Part shown: positions 19,301-27,090 of the stretch, in pieces
How positions within the stretch are numbered: position 1 is the stretch's first letter
Layout: each line of letters begins with the position of its first letter
Position numbers and translations under genes: made by a program
Notes under the pieces: generated by a model
What the model was told of the DNA's origin: nothing
Databases searched by the model: none
What the model saw: the letters and a program-made list of their open reading frames with translations, nothing else
NCBI GenBank assembly: GCA_003222245.1
Contig: QHVH01000027.1
Location: forward strand, 1-44,672
DNA: 44,672 nt
DNA from: Blastocatellia bacterium AA13
GTDB taxonomy: Bacteria; Acidobacteriota; Blastocatellia; UBA7656
Reading direction: 5' to 3'

Positions 19301-21252
19301 CGAAGGTAGTGGCCCGCAAGGACCTGATCTTGCGGCTCGAGATGCCGCGGTTCCTGACCGAAGGAGATACGGTTACTCTGTCGGCAATCGTCCATAACTA
19401 CATGGACTCGGACAAAGCGACCAGGATATCCATTGAGGCGACAGGCGGCAATCTTCTCGATCAGCGAGAGCATATGGTGACCATCGCCAAGCAAGGCGAG
19501 CAGCGTATCGACTGGAGAGTCGCGGCGCCGACCGTCGGCTCGGTAAAGCTCCTGGCGAAGGCGCTGACCGATAAAGAATCCGATGCCGTGGAAATGATTC
19601 TTCCGGTGGTTCCGCAGGGGCTCAAGCGAACTAAAGGCGAGGCCGTCAATATTGCAGACGAGAATTCGGAAAAGACGATCTCGCTCGATGCTCCGGCCGA
19701 CGCGAACTCGGCAGCGCGCGCGCTCCGAATAGAAGCTGCGCCCTCGATAACGGGCACGTTGTTTGGAGCGCTCGATTACCTCACCTCTTACCCGTACGGC
19801 TGCACCGAACAGACGATGTCGGGCTTTCTTCCAAACGTCATCGTCGCTCAAGTACTGAAAGAGGTGAAGACCACGACCGTTCGGCCGACGAACGATCTTG
19901 CCGCCAAGGTGGAACGCGGGCTCGACCGGCTATACGGCTTCCAGCATTCGGATGGAGGCTGGGGTTGGTGGAAAGATGACAAGACCGACTCCTTTATGAC
20001 GGCCTATGTAGTCGATGGCCTTACGCTGGCGAAGCGGGCCGGTTATAACGTCGATGCCGGCCGCATTGAGCGAGGACGCAACAAGCTCAGGATTCTGTTG
20101 GACCTCGGCAAGACCGAAAGCGGCGTGGCCGACGATCCGGAGACGCGCGCTTACATGATCTATGCCTGGCTCGAGAGCGGTGAAGGCACAACACGCCATC
20201 TCGAAGAGGCTTTCGATTCACGTTCATCTTTGCGGCCCTACTCTCGGGCGCTGCTTGCGCTTGCGCTAAAACTTCGAAACGATCCTCGCGCTCGCCAGGT
20301 AGCCGGCGAGATTGAAAGCTCAGCGCGCACAACCGACTTGGATGCTCACTGGGAATCCGAGCGCCAGTCGCATTGGGGTTATGTCTATGACGAAAGTATC
20401 GAAGGGACGGCGCTTTCTCTCAAGGCATTGGCAAGGATCACCCCGCGGAGTCCGCTGCTGGCCAAGGCCGCGCGCTGGCTTGTCGGAAACCGGCGTCACG
20501 GTTACTACTGGGATTCGACCAAGCACACGGCATTCGCGATATACGGACTCACCGATTATTTGAAGGTCAGCAAAGAACTGTCCGCGGACTACTCGGTCGA
20601 GGTTTACCTGAATGGAGAGCAGGTGCTGAACCGAAAGGTAAGCGAATCCGACGCGAGCTCCGGCCAGGCTTTCGTGGTCGAAAGAAAAGCGGGTCAGGCG
20701 CCCGGCTCCAATCAACTACGGATCGTGAAGCACGGCAGAGGCGTGCTCTATGTCTCGGCCACGCTGGATTACTTCACAAGGGGCGATCAAGTCGCGGCGG
20801 AGGGGTCGCAGAACCTCGCGCTCACTCGCGAGTACATGCGATTGGCGGTTAAAGAGAGCGGCGGACAGGCAAGCTGGAGCATCGAGCCGCTCGCGGGTGA
20901 GTTGCGATCCGGCGACCTGATCGTTTGCCGGCTCCGCGTCAAGGGCGCGAAGGCAGCTTATATGATGATCGAGGACCCGATACCGGCGGGCTGCGAGCAG
21001 GTCGAGAGAGTCAGCGGCATCGACCTCGACTACAATCAGGGCAGGTGGTCGGATTGGTACAACGCCCGCGAGTTTCGAGACCAGAGAACAGTATTTTTCA
21101 TCGACCACTTCAGCGGCGACTCTGTGTTCCAATACGCGATGAAGGTTCAGATACCGGGCGATTTTCGAGTCGCTCCGGCGCGGGTGGAGCTGATGTACAA
21201 TCCCTCGGTTCAGTCGAGCACCGCAAACACGCAGATGAAGATCAGGGATTGA
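16312..21252 (+). CDS. Thioester-containing alpha-2-macroglobulin family protein
   Basis: Bacterial alpha-2-macroglobulins are periplasmic protease traps: an attacking protease cuts a bait region and is then covalently held by an activated thioester. This protein has about 1646 residues from GTG 16312, chosen because a purine-rich GGGGGACAGGGA precedes it; a TTG at 16258 lies in the same frame. It has an uncleaved-looking N-terminal signal/anchor (about residues 10-32) but no lipobox. Beta-rich MG domains follow (DRPVYRPEQKVYFKGILRR is a typical MG motif), interrupted by an acidic GE-repeat tract at about 343-365. The thioester motif CTEQ is intact, with Cys1164 in PYGCTEQTM, within an alpha-toroid domain (GGWGWWKDD, HWGYVYD). 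It heads a three-gene block with a membrane protein and a PBP/SpoIID lipoprotein, reminiscent of A2M-PBP1c pairs. Confidence 0.93.
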   Translation: MTIHTSTRIKRRLITAAVYFAVIGGSLTLASYRMHAQGEFAIQAAPGATVSNTPSVKPYFSLSTNRTYGTYDRARVWINYRGIDHLDFRVYRVIEPVKFFEQLNDPHKMGAKEKGDVASSYQQSPSVLEKLRGFKVSIFTAIRDYFRRQLHHESREAFNQKFRSQGDRVPLNVADYARVPLLNPDQMVSTWREALPPLENEYDTRMVTLGRREPGVYLVESVNEDLRAYTIAIVTDLSLVTKTAPSGEIVVYAVDRKSGAPREGARIEIAKGKKTLGKGVTDKSGIARTKVEVPKERRTQVPDEDVDPDAPSSEVGKNNFLVLATDRDNFAISDLDPFYFAGGGGEGEGEGEGEGEEASEESGSNGITGYIYTDRPVYRPEQKVYFKGILRRLGPAGYEIGSRAAKVSIEDPNGGKVFEKDLPLSPRGTFNGEIGVASNAALGTYRIIARAADGVTTSYFEVQEYKKPEYKVTVSTPKKFVNAGETTSFNIEAKYFFGEPVKNADVQYYIYRSRYYQWWWYGDEDSIDTSEDENPEESGNEYGYGNDMVKDGQATLDAKGHLQVEFKVPEPDDKQLYDYSYRLEAQVTDSSRRTIEAKASFVGTRGSVVALATTDRYVYYKDDYAKIKINTSDYEGKPVSAKVTLKFIKRSWDRIEKEDPNHKKYYEYSYHETDLSSADVATSSQGDAFYDYKVPELGLIEVKAVIHEGKRDVVSLGGYIYTVDRSERWADFAVEDYSSIKLVPDKKSYQPGDTAHVLAMLPADKTHLLVTTELSGVMTARTMEAASRAVMIDVPIEGRFAPNVYLSVAYVKDGEMVTHDKLLNVPARNKFLNLEILADKKQYKPREAAQYTVLARNSDGSPAAGAELSFGLVDEAIYSVKPDQTRDIRKAFYGRRYNQVRTNFSVSFSFSGYSGDKRVRLASNKPNYQLADFKNEGQYAEPMIRKDFKDTAFWQPDLVTGADGKAAVNVTLPDNLTTWRATARAVTSDTKVGSAISKVVARKDLILRLEMPRFLTEGDTVTLSAIVHNYMDSDKATRISIEATGGNLLDQREHMVTIAKQGEQRIDWRVAAPTVGSVKLLAKALTDKESDAVEMILPVVPQGLKRTKGEAVNIADENSEKTISLDAPADANSAARALRIEAAPSITGTLFGALDYLTSYPYGCTEQTMSGFLPNVIVAQVLKEVKTTTVRPTNDLAAKVERGLDRLYGFQHSDGGWGWWKDDKTDSFMTAYVVDGLTLAKRAGYNVDAGRIERGRNKLRILLDLGKTESGVADDPETRAYMIYAWLESGEGTTRHLEEAFDSRSSLRPYSRALLALALKLRNDPRARQVAGEIESSARTTDLDAHWESERQSHWGYVYDESIEGTALSLKALARITPRSPLLAKAARWLVGNRRHGYYWDSTKHTAFAIYGLTDYLKVSKELSADYSVEVYLNGEQVLNRKVSESDASSGQAFVVERKAGQAPGSNQLRIVKHGRGVLYVSATLDYFTRGDQVAAEGSQNLALTREYMRLAVKESGGQASWSIEPLAGELRSGDLIVCRLRVKGAKAAYMMIEDPIPAGCEQVERVSGIDLDYNQGRWSDWYNAREFRDQRTVFFIDHFSGDSVFQYAMKVQIPGDFRVAPARVELMYNPSVQSSTANTQMKIRD

Positions 21253-21313
21253 TCCCACGGCCGGCCGCGGCGGCAATGTTCAAGCGCGAGAAGTTCCCTG
21301 GCGGTTCAAGATT

Positions 21314-22132
21314 ATGATCCAGAAAGTCACCCGGTCGATCGCAGGCGCCGCGCGTGGATTGTTTGGCAATTGGCGCGTGCTTCTCCTGTTCGCGCTGTTT
21401 TACAGCGCGCTTCTTGGGACCATTTACTGGTTCATCGCGACCAGAGAAGGCAGCGTGTCGCAGCTACTGCTGACTCTTTTGCTAGCTCTTCTGGCGCCCG
21501 TTCTCTTCTTTATCATTCAGACGATGGCGGTGAGCTACACGGAAGCAGAAATCAAACCCGCCGTACTGCTGCGGCTCTCTCTTCGCGAATTCTGGAAGCT
21601 CGCGCTTATGACGGCGCCGATTGTCTTGCTCGCGTGGCTGATCATATATCTCCTTGGAAAACTCGAGCCTGACGCGTCCGGGCTGGCGCGCGATGTCGCT
21701 CGTAACGTCGCTCCTCCAACGCGCCCGTCAGGCCGTGTTCTCACTCAACCGGTTCAGTGGCGCGACACGATTCTGATCGGCGCGCGATATCTTTTTCTTG
21801 GCGTCGTTTTACCATTGATGGCGGTGCATCTCTGGATAGGCGCCGCCGGATCAGAGCTTGTGAGTGCGGTAAAAGGGGCCGGGCGTTCAATCGCGAGAGC
21901 GTTCAGACCAAGCGCGGTATTGATCTACGCTCTCGGAGCTTTGCTCTTCGGCGTTCTTCCGTGGTTCCTCGTATTCACACGAACTTCGACGAAGAGTCCA
22001 TGGCTTGAAGTATCGTTACTCGGGATCAGACTCGTTGCGGCCGCTGTCTTAGTGCTCGTGGCATGGCTATTGACGGTGGGCGCGCTTCGAGTGAACTCGG
22101 CAGGCGGGCAGTCAGGCGATGAAGCTCGATAA
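21314..22132 (+). CDS. Six-helix integral membrane protein of unknown function
   Basis: A 272-residue hydrophobic protein with about six transmembrane helices (about residues 18-40, 51-73, 95-115, 150-180, 203-225 and 235-262) and no recognisable catalytic motif. It begins 61 bp after the alpha-2-macroglobulin gene, and its last 14 bases overlap the start of the PBP/SpoIID lipoprotein gene, so it is the middle gene of one operon. It could anchor or position the two periplasmic partners or carry a lipid-linked substrate, but this is inference from context. No strong ribosome-binding site was seen before ATG 21314. Confidence 0.75.
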   Translation: MIQKVTRSIAGAARGLFGNWRVLLLFALFYSALLGTIYWFIATREGSVSQLLLTLLLALLAPVLFFIIQTMAVSYTEAEIKPAVLLRLSLREFWKLALMTAPIVLLAWLIIYLLGKLEPDASGLARDVARNVAPPTRPSGRVLTQPVQWRDTILIGARYLFLGVVLPLMAVHLWIGAAGSELVSAVKGAGRSIARAFRPSAVLIYALGALLFGVLPWFLVFTRTSTKSPWLEVSLLGIRLVAAAVLVLVAWLLTVGALRVNSAGGQSGDEAR

Positions 22133-24950
22133 AGAGCTACTGGGTGTAATACGCGGAAGCGATCGAGCCGCCTCACTCGCTTTCCTATGTTTCTGCTGCT
22201 TCGTTTTTCTTGGCGGGTGCGCTCGTCATAGATCGCGCGAGAAACCCGAGTCATCAGCTTCCACCGCGCCGAGCTTGAGTCCTGATGCGTTCGACGCCGC
22301 GCTCGAACAGGCGGCAACCGAAGCGCTGAAGGGTTACGAAGGCGCTTGCGTCGTTATGGACCCCCAGACCGGGCGCATTCGGGCTGTCGTGAACCCGCGG
22401 CTCGCGTTTGAGCAGACCTTCCCGCCGGGTTCGACTATCAAGGCCTTCACAGCGCTCACCGCGCTCAAGTCGGGTCTGATTGATTCAGAGACTCGGTCGC
22501 AGTGCAGACAGAAATTTTCGAGACCGGGTTTCGAGATTGTCTGCTCTCATCCCAGGAGCGACTCGCCTTTCAGTCTTTCGCAGGCAATCGCCTATTCGTG
22601 CAATTACTACTTCGCGACGCTGGGAGAGCGGCTCGGCGAGGATGCCTTCAACACCACGCTGGCATCGTTCGGATTCGGCGAGCGCACGGGAATAAACGCG
22701 TCGAGTGAATCGCCTGGAACCCTCAAGCGCGGTGTCATGACGGTAAAGGATCCTCTTGGAGAAGGTGATCACTTGCTGGTTACGCCGATTCAATTGATCA
22801 CTGCCTATGCAGCCGTCATCAACGGAGGCCGCCTATTCAGGCCTCGTCTGGCCGGTTCGGCAGGTTTTGCTTCAGAGATCAGGACGACAATCCATGTAGC
22901 CGACTGGCAGCGCGCGCTCATTGTCGAAGGCATGCAAGGAGCAGTCAGATACGGAACCGCCGCTCGGGCGCAGCTAACAAACTTGCCTATACACGCATTT
23001 GGGAAAACGGGGACGTCTGCGTCGAGCAACGGGTTTCGGACGAACGGATGGTTTGTAGGATTTGCGATAGATCCGGTGTTCGGATCGGATCCCGAACCGG
23101 ACGCTGTTAGTTTGGCAGTGCTGGTATTCCTGAAGAATGGCCGCGGTTCGGACTGCGCCGAAGTCTCGCGCCGAATCTTCGAAGAGTATGCGATGCAGAG
23201 CGCGGAAGCAGCGCCCGCTCGTCATGCGGCTGTTCCGAGCGCTACATCGGATCATAAAATCGATTTACACGAATATGGACCCGGCGCGACAGGATACTCG
23301 TTAGCGAATCTCAACTTCGCGCATTCGGCGGTCTATTCCGAACCGTTGATCAAAGTTCGGATGATTAGAGAAGGAACAACAAGAATAGTAGGTTTGGAAG
23401 ACTACGTAGTCGGTAATCTTGTTGCCGAGTCGTCTCTCGAAACTGAGCCGGAAGCCTTGAAAGCACAGGCGGTAGTAAGCCGCACCTACGCGCTAAAGAA
23501 TAGAGGACGCCACGCGGCTGACGGTTATGATTATTGCAGCTTGACTCACTGTCAGCTCTACGCCGATCCGGCCCGCGCTCGTATAAGCGCCCAGCGAAGA
23601 GGGGTCTTCGATCAGGCCGTGAAGGATACTGCGAACGTTGTGTTGCGAGATGCCGCTGGAAATCCGGCCGACGCATACTTCAGCGCCTCCTGCGGGGGCT
23701 TCACCGCTAACATCAAGTCCTTATGGGGAGTGGAGGCGCCCCAATATCTCCGAGGCGTTCGGGATGATTACTGCACGGGCGAGTTGAACGGCGCCTGGAC
23801 CGATACCATTCCGGCCGCCAGGCTTGCGCGGGCGCTGTCGCGGGACTCGAGGACCGACATAGGCCCAAGCATTGAATCGATCGCAATTCTGAAACGCGAC
23901 CGCACCGGGCGTGTGGAGGAAATAGCGTTGGAGGGCGCCAGACGAAAGATCGTCGGCGGCTGGGAGTTCAAGATCATTGTGGGCCGCGCACTGGGATGGA
24001 ACATTCTCAAGAGCTCCAAATTCAATATCACTCGAAGCGGTAATAACTTTGTATTTCACGGCAGCGGATTCGGGCACGGCCTCGGACTCTGTCAGGCGGG
24101 CGCTCACGTGATGGCGCTTCGAGGAGCGCCGTACCAGCGTATACTCGAGCACTACTTTCCGGGCGTAACCATCGGCGGCTCCGTAAGGAACTCCCGTGCC
24201 GGTCCCATGAATGTCACACATGCCTCATATGAGCAACTGAACAGCGAAGCATTGGACAAGCGGTTTCAAAATAGGAGCCTGAGCCTATCGAGCGAGCATT
24301 TCAGAATTCTTTATCCATCCACGACCATTCGTTCGGAGGTCGAATCGGCGCTTCGAATTCTCGAGAGGGCATGGAGCGAAATGCAAACCAGGCTCCTGGA
24401 AGCCGGACTGGCCGATACGACGCCTGCTGCCGTCACTGTTGTGGTTCACGGGACGACGGGGGATTTTGTCTCGGCTACCGGAGAGCCTGCATGGGCCGCT
24501 GGAGCAACGCGAGGCAATAACATTCAACTCCAGCCGCTCGCGCTGCTCCACCGTCGCGGCGTGCTCACACAGTCGCTATTCCATGAATATGCACATGTTG
24601 TGATTGAAATTCTTTCAAAGGGAGATTGTCCAAGGTGGCTGGCGGAAGGAGCGGCCGCATTCTTTGCAGGCGAAGCGAGATTGCTCGCGCAATACAAACC
24701 GAAACGACCGCTCGACGTAAAAGAGATCGACTCTCGACTCAAAAGCGCAACTAATGAAACCGAAGCACGCATGCTCTATGCGGCGGCCTTCGAAGCCGTG
24801 CTGAGGATAGTGCGCGCCGATGGCGAAGCGGCTCTATGGCGCAAAGTGAGAGCAACTAAATCCGCGGCGGCTTCACCACCGGAGTCTCGGTATTTTCAGT
24901 TGTCGATGATTTGCCATGACGCGGCCTTTCGGAGAGTTCCTCTCGTGTAA
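22119..24950 (+). CDS. Lipoprotein fusing a PBP transpeptidase, SpoIID/LytB and HExxH peptidase domains
   Basis: A 943-residue protein with a lipoprotein signal (hydrophobic residues 19-31, lipobox LGGC with Cys34), so it is membrane-tethered in the periplasm. Residues about 75-360 form a penicillin-binding transpeptidase domain with all three motifs: STIK (Ser105-Lys108), SCN (160-162) and KTGT (296-299). No glycosyltransferase domain precedes it. Residues about 405-685 match SpoIID/LytB, a lytic transglycosylase/amidase-enhancer family (GLEDYVVGNLVAESSLE, then GSGFGHGLGLCQAGAH). Residues about 720-900 form a gluzincin-like domain with HEYAH (822-826) and a downstream WLAEG supplying a likely third zinc ligand. 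It ends in a 95-bp antisense overlap with the EF-hand gene. It overlaps the upstream membrane-protein gene by 14 bp. Predicted role: remodelling or repairing peptidoglycan cross-links. Confidence 0.88.
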   Translation: MKLDKELLGVIRGSDRAASLAFLCFCCFVFLGGCARHRSREKPESSASTAPSLSPDAFDAALEQAATEALKGYEGACVVMDPQTGRIRAVVNPRLAFEQTFPPGSTIKAFTALTALKSGLIDSETRSQCRQKFSRPGFEIVCSHPRSDSPFSLSQAIAYSCNYYFATLGERLGEDAFNTTLASFGFGERTGINASSESPGTLKRGVMTVKDPLGEGDHLLVTPIQLITAYAAVINGGRLFRPRLAGSAGFASEIRTTIHVADWQRALIVEGMQGAVRYGTAARAQLTNLPIHAFGKTGTSASSNGFRTNGWFVGFAIDPVFGSDPEPDAVSLAVLVFLKNGRGSDCAEVSRRIFEEYAMQSAEAAPARHAAVPSATSDHKIDLHEYGPGATGYSLANLNFAHSAVYSEPLIKVRMIREGTTRIVGLEDYVVGNLVAESSLETEPEALKAQAVVSRTYALKNRGRHAADGYDYCSLTHCQLYADPARARISAQRRGVFDQAVKDTANVVLRDAAGNPADAYFSASCGGFTANIKSLWGVEAPQYLRGVRDDYCTGELNGAWTDTIPAARLARALSRDSRTDIGPSIESIAILKRDRTGRVEEIALEGARRKIVGGWEFKIIVGRALGWNILKSSKFNITRSGNNFVFHGSGFGHGLGLCQAGAHVMALRGAPYQRILEHYFPGVTIGGSVRNSRAGPMNVTHASYEQLNSEALDKRFQNRSLSLSSEHFRILYPSTTIRSEVESALRILERAWSEMQTRLLEAGLADTTPAAVTVVVHGTTGDFVSATGEPAWAAGATRGNNIQLQPLALLHRRGVLTQSLFHEYAHVVIEILSKGDCPRWLAEGAAAFFAGEARLLAQYKPKRPLDVKEIDSRLKSATNETEARMLYAAAFEAVLRIVRADGEAALWRKVRATKSAAASPPESRYFQLSMICHDAAFRRVPLV

Positions 24951-25338
24951 TCACTCCGTCGTGGTTCTTATCGAACCGGTCGAAGGCTTTTGAATTTCTC
25001 GTCCATTCGTCGCGTGAGATCTGCCCGTCGTTGTTCTTGTCGAGCTTTCGGATGGCCTTGTCGGGAAAGCGGCGTCTGCGCTCGGCACGACCGCGAGCGG
25101 CATTCGCCGCTTCTTCGCGAGAAATGAATCCGTCATGGTTTTGATCAAGGCGATCAAAGGCGCGTGGGCGCCGTTGCCATTCGTCCCTGGAGATTTGACC
25201 ATCTCCATTCTTATCGGCTAGCTGAAACAGTTTTTGCGGGTGATTATGGCGGTTGGTCTTTGGAGATTGAATTTGTCCCATCGAGGTGACGGGCAGAAGA
25301 AAGGCAAAAGTCACTATTGGCAAAAAATTACGTCGCAT
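24856..25338 (-). CDS. Exported EF-hand calcium-binding protein
   Basis: A 160-residue protein with four EF-hand loops in two pairs: DKNGDGQISRDEW, DQNHDGFISREEA, DKNNDGQISRDEW and DKNHDGVITREEL. Each has Asp at loop positions 1, 3 or 5 and Glu at position 12 or its equivalent, so all four should bind calcium. The start at ATG 25338 is chosen because AGGAGG lies six bases upstream; the ATG at 25344 directly abuts that site. The N-terminus (MRRNFLPIVTFAFLLPVTSMGQ) is a signal peptide. Its 3' end overlaps the PBP/SpoIID lipoprotein gene on the other strand by 95 bp, so the two convergent messages are complementary at their ends. Its function is unknown; periplasmic calcium sensing or buffering is likely. 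Confidence 0.88.
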   Translation of the reverse strand: MRRNFLPIVTFAFLLPVTSMGQIQSPKTNRHNHPQKLFQLADKNGDGQISRDEWQRRPRAFDRLDQNHDGFISREEAANAARGRAERRRRFPDKAIRKLDKNNDGQISRDEWTRNSKAFDRFDKNHDGVITREELSERPRHGKSSTTENTETPVVKPPRI

Positions 25339-25466
25339 AAACATCCTCCTGGCCGTATTCGGTATCCCGGCCTGACTACTTAGCAATTCCAAGGTTTTTA
25401 GAGCCCTCGCCCTTTTAAAAAGTCGGGAAACCGGATGAAGTGTTTTTGTGGGGAATAAAGAAAGTA

Positions 25467-25503
25467 ATACGGGTAGGATTCGTCGATCGAACCCTACCCG
25501 TAT
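25467..25503 (-). terminator. Intrinsic terminator of the RD-rich exported protein gene
   Basis: ATACGGGTAGG (25467-25477) is perfectly complementary to CCTACCCGTAT (25493-25503), with a 15-base loop. Read on the minus strand it lies about 50 bases after the gene ending at 25554 and is followed by the T-rich TACTTTCTTTATT, fitting a Rho-independent terminator for that gene. Confidence 0.7.
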
Positions 25504-25553
25504 CTGGCTGAATTATTTATTGGCCTTCGGCTTAGCGCTTTGGTCGGGAATTA

Positions 25554-26075
25554 TTACCTTCGATAACCGAACTGACGATATCCCTGAGCGTAGCCCCTGA
25601 CGAAGCCGTTCCTGTATGCGGCGTCTCCGCTTCGGAAGTGGCTGGAGTTATTTGGATTATACGATCGGCCGCTTCGGGAGTCTTCCTGTCCTCTGTTCAA
25701 GCCATCGCTGAACCCTCTCTGTTCCTCGAAACTGGAGCCGCCTACTCGGCCATAGCTGCCGTAGCTACCATAGTACGGGTAAGGCCTGGAGTAAACGTAC
25801 GGTCTCGGAACAACCACTACTCGCCCGCGGTTGTGATCCCAATCTCTGCCTCGCAACCGGTCTCGATCACGGTCCCAGTCGCGGCCCCGATCACGGTCGC
25901 GATGCCAGTCTCGGTCTACTCTCTCGGTCCGCCGCTGTTCAGATACTCGGTCTCTTCCGCGATCATCACGTCGCTGAGCCTGTGCTGTAGTTCCGGTAAC
26001 CAACGCGGCCCCAAATACGAGAACCAGCGCTACCGCCGTTCCTGAAAATCTTGGTCTGAAACGTCTTAAGTTCAT
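25554..26075 (-). CDS. Exported Arg/Asp-rich low-complexity protein
   Basis: A 173-residue protein with a signal peptide (residues 1-34, ending TTAQAQ). Residues 35-85 are dominated by RD/DR/WD dipeptides, giving a dense mix of opposite charges. Residues 86-110 form a Tyr/Pro/Gly segment (PYVYSRPYPYYGSYGSYG). The C-terminal 60 residues contain two copies of a YxxGFxxGYxxGYR-like pattern (RGFSDGLNRGQEDSRSG and YRNGFVRGYAQGYRQ), a motif common in uncharacterised acidobacterial exported proteins. GAAAGGTGG before ATG 26075 supports the start. The charged tract may bind wall polymers or polyanions, but no function is established. A terminator follows the gene. Confidence 0.8.
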   Translation of the reverse strand: MNLRRFRPRFSGTAVALVLVFGAALVTGTTAQAQRRDDRGRDRVSEQRRTERVDRDWHRDRDRGRDWDRDRDRLRGRDWDHNRGRVVVVPRPYVYSRPYPYYGSYGSYGRVGGSSFEEQRGFSDGLNRGQEDSRSGRSYNPNNSSHFRSGDAAYRNGFVRGYAQGYRQFGYRR

Positions 26076-26375
26076 GATTGTCCACCTTTCTTCAGGAGGG
26101 CTTGTCTTTCAAGCGCCTCCGGTTAAGAAGTAAACAAAGGCCGTGCCAAAAAGCTCCGCCGGCCCGGTCTACAACTCGCGCCAACTAATCCGGTCACGGG
26201 ACACATCGCGATCTAATGATCTCAACAGATGCGGCCGTACGAGATGACCAGGGTAAATCCTGAGGAGCCGGACAGAGACGCTCCGGCAAACGGCGGCGAT
26301 ACCGAAAACGGTGAGAGAAACACGAACTGGTGCATGCCCTATTGCGCGACCCGCTGATGAGGTAGAATCCGGGGG

Positions 26376-27089
26376 ATGACAAATGAAGCTCTTGAAGCGA
26401 GAAAGTTGCTGTATTCCGAAAGTGTCGGCGTGTTGTCAACGCACTCAACCGACATTCCTGGTTATCCCTTTGGTTCGATAACGCCATTCACGCTAAATCA
26501 TCAAGGTGAACCCGTAATTCTTATTAGCGATATCGCGCAACATACGCGGAACATAAAGGCGGACAATAAGATTTCCTTAACCGTATTCGATCAATACGCC
26601 TCGGATCCGCAGTCGGCGGGCCGGATTACCTGGATTGGAGATGCAGAGCCGATTGACGAGACCGACTCTAGAGCGCGCGAACGTTATTTGCGCTATTTCC
26701 CAGCGGCTGCAAGCTACTTTGATACTCACGATTTTTCCTTCTATCGCCTTAATCTGAAGCGTGCCAGATTCATCGGCGGCTTCGGGCGAATCTACTGGAT
26801 CGACCCGCCGGATATGCTACGGATGAATCCGTTTCGAGAAACAGAGGGCGATATCATCGAACATATGAACAATGATCACGGCGAGGCATTACTCCATTAT
26901 GCGAACGTCATTAAAAAGGTGAACGTTCAGGACATCGCGATGACGGGAATAGACGGCGATGGCTTTGATATGCGCGGTGACGGTCGAAAGCTCAGGATAG
27001 ATTTCGAGTCGCCGATCTCAACGGTCGAGGAGGCGCGAGCCGTTCTTATTAGGCTTGCTCGAACGCAACAGGCCGGTTCCACGCCTTGA
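26376..27089 (+). CDS. HugZ-like FMN/haem-binding protein (pyridoxamine-phosphate-oxidase fold plus DUF2470)
   Basis: A 237-residue protein. Residues about 5-145 form a split-barrel flavin-binding domain (GVLSTHSTDIPGYPFGSITP, then LISDIAQHTRN), and residues about 155-230 form a DUF2470 domain (DIIEHMNNDHGEALLHYA) as in HugZ-type haem oxygenases and related proteins. The His-rich HMNNDH motif is typical of that C-terminal domain. The likely role is haem utilisation or a flavin-linked reductase; the two cannot be separated here. ATG 26376 follows a GGGGG tract. It is transcribed alone and converges on the aldo/keto reductase gene, with only one base between the two stops. Confidence 0.88.
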   Translation: MTNEALEARKLLYSESVGVLSTHSTDIPGYPFGSITPFTLNHQGEPVILISDIAQHTRNIKADNKISLTVFDQYASDPQSAGRITWIGDAEPIDETDSRARERYLRYFPAAASYFDTHDFSFYRLNLKRARFIGGFGRIYWIDPPDMLRMNPFRETEGDIIEHMNNDHGEALLHYANVIKKVNVQDIAMTGIDGDGFDMRGDGRKLRIDFESPISTVEEARAVLIRLARTQQAGSTP

Positions 27090-27090
27090 A

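Noticed and set aside
19051-19851. 266-residue open frame antisense to the alpha-2-macroglobulin gene
   Set aside because: A GC-rich shadow frame with no start signal or recognisable domain.
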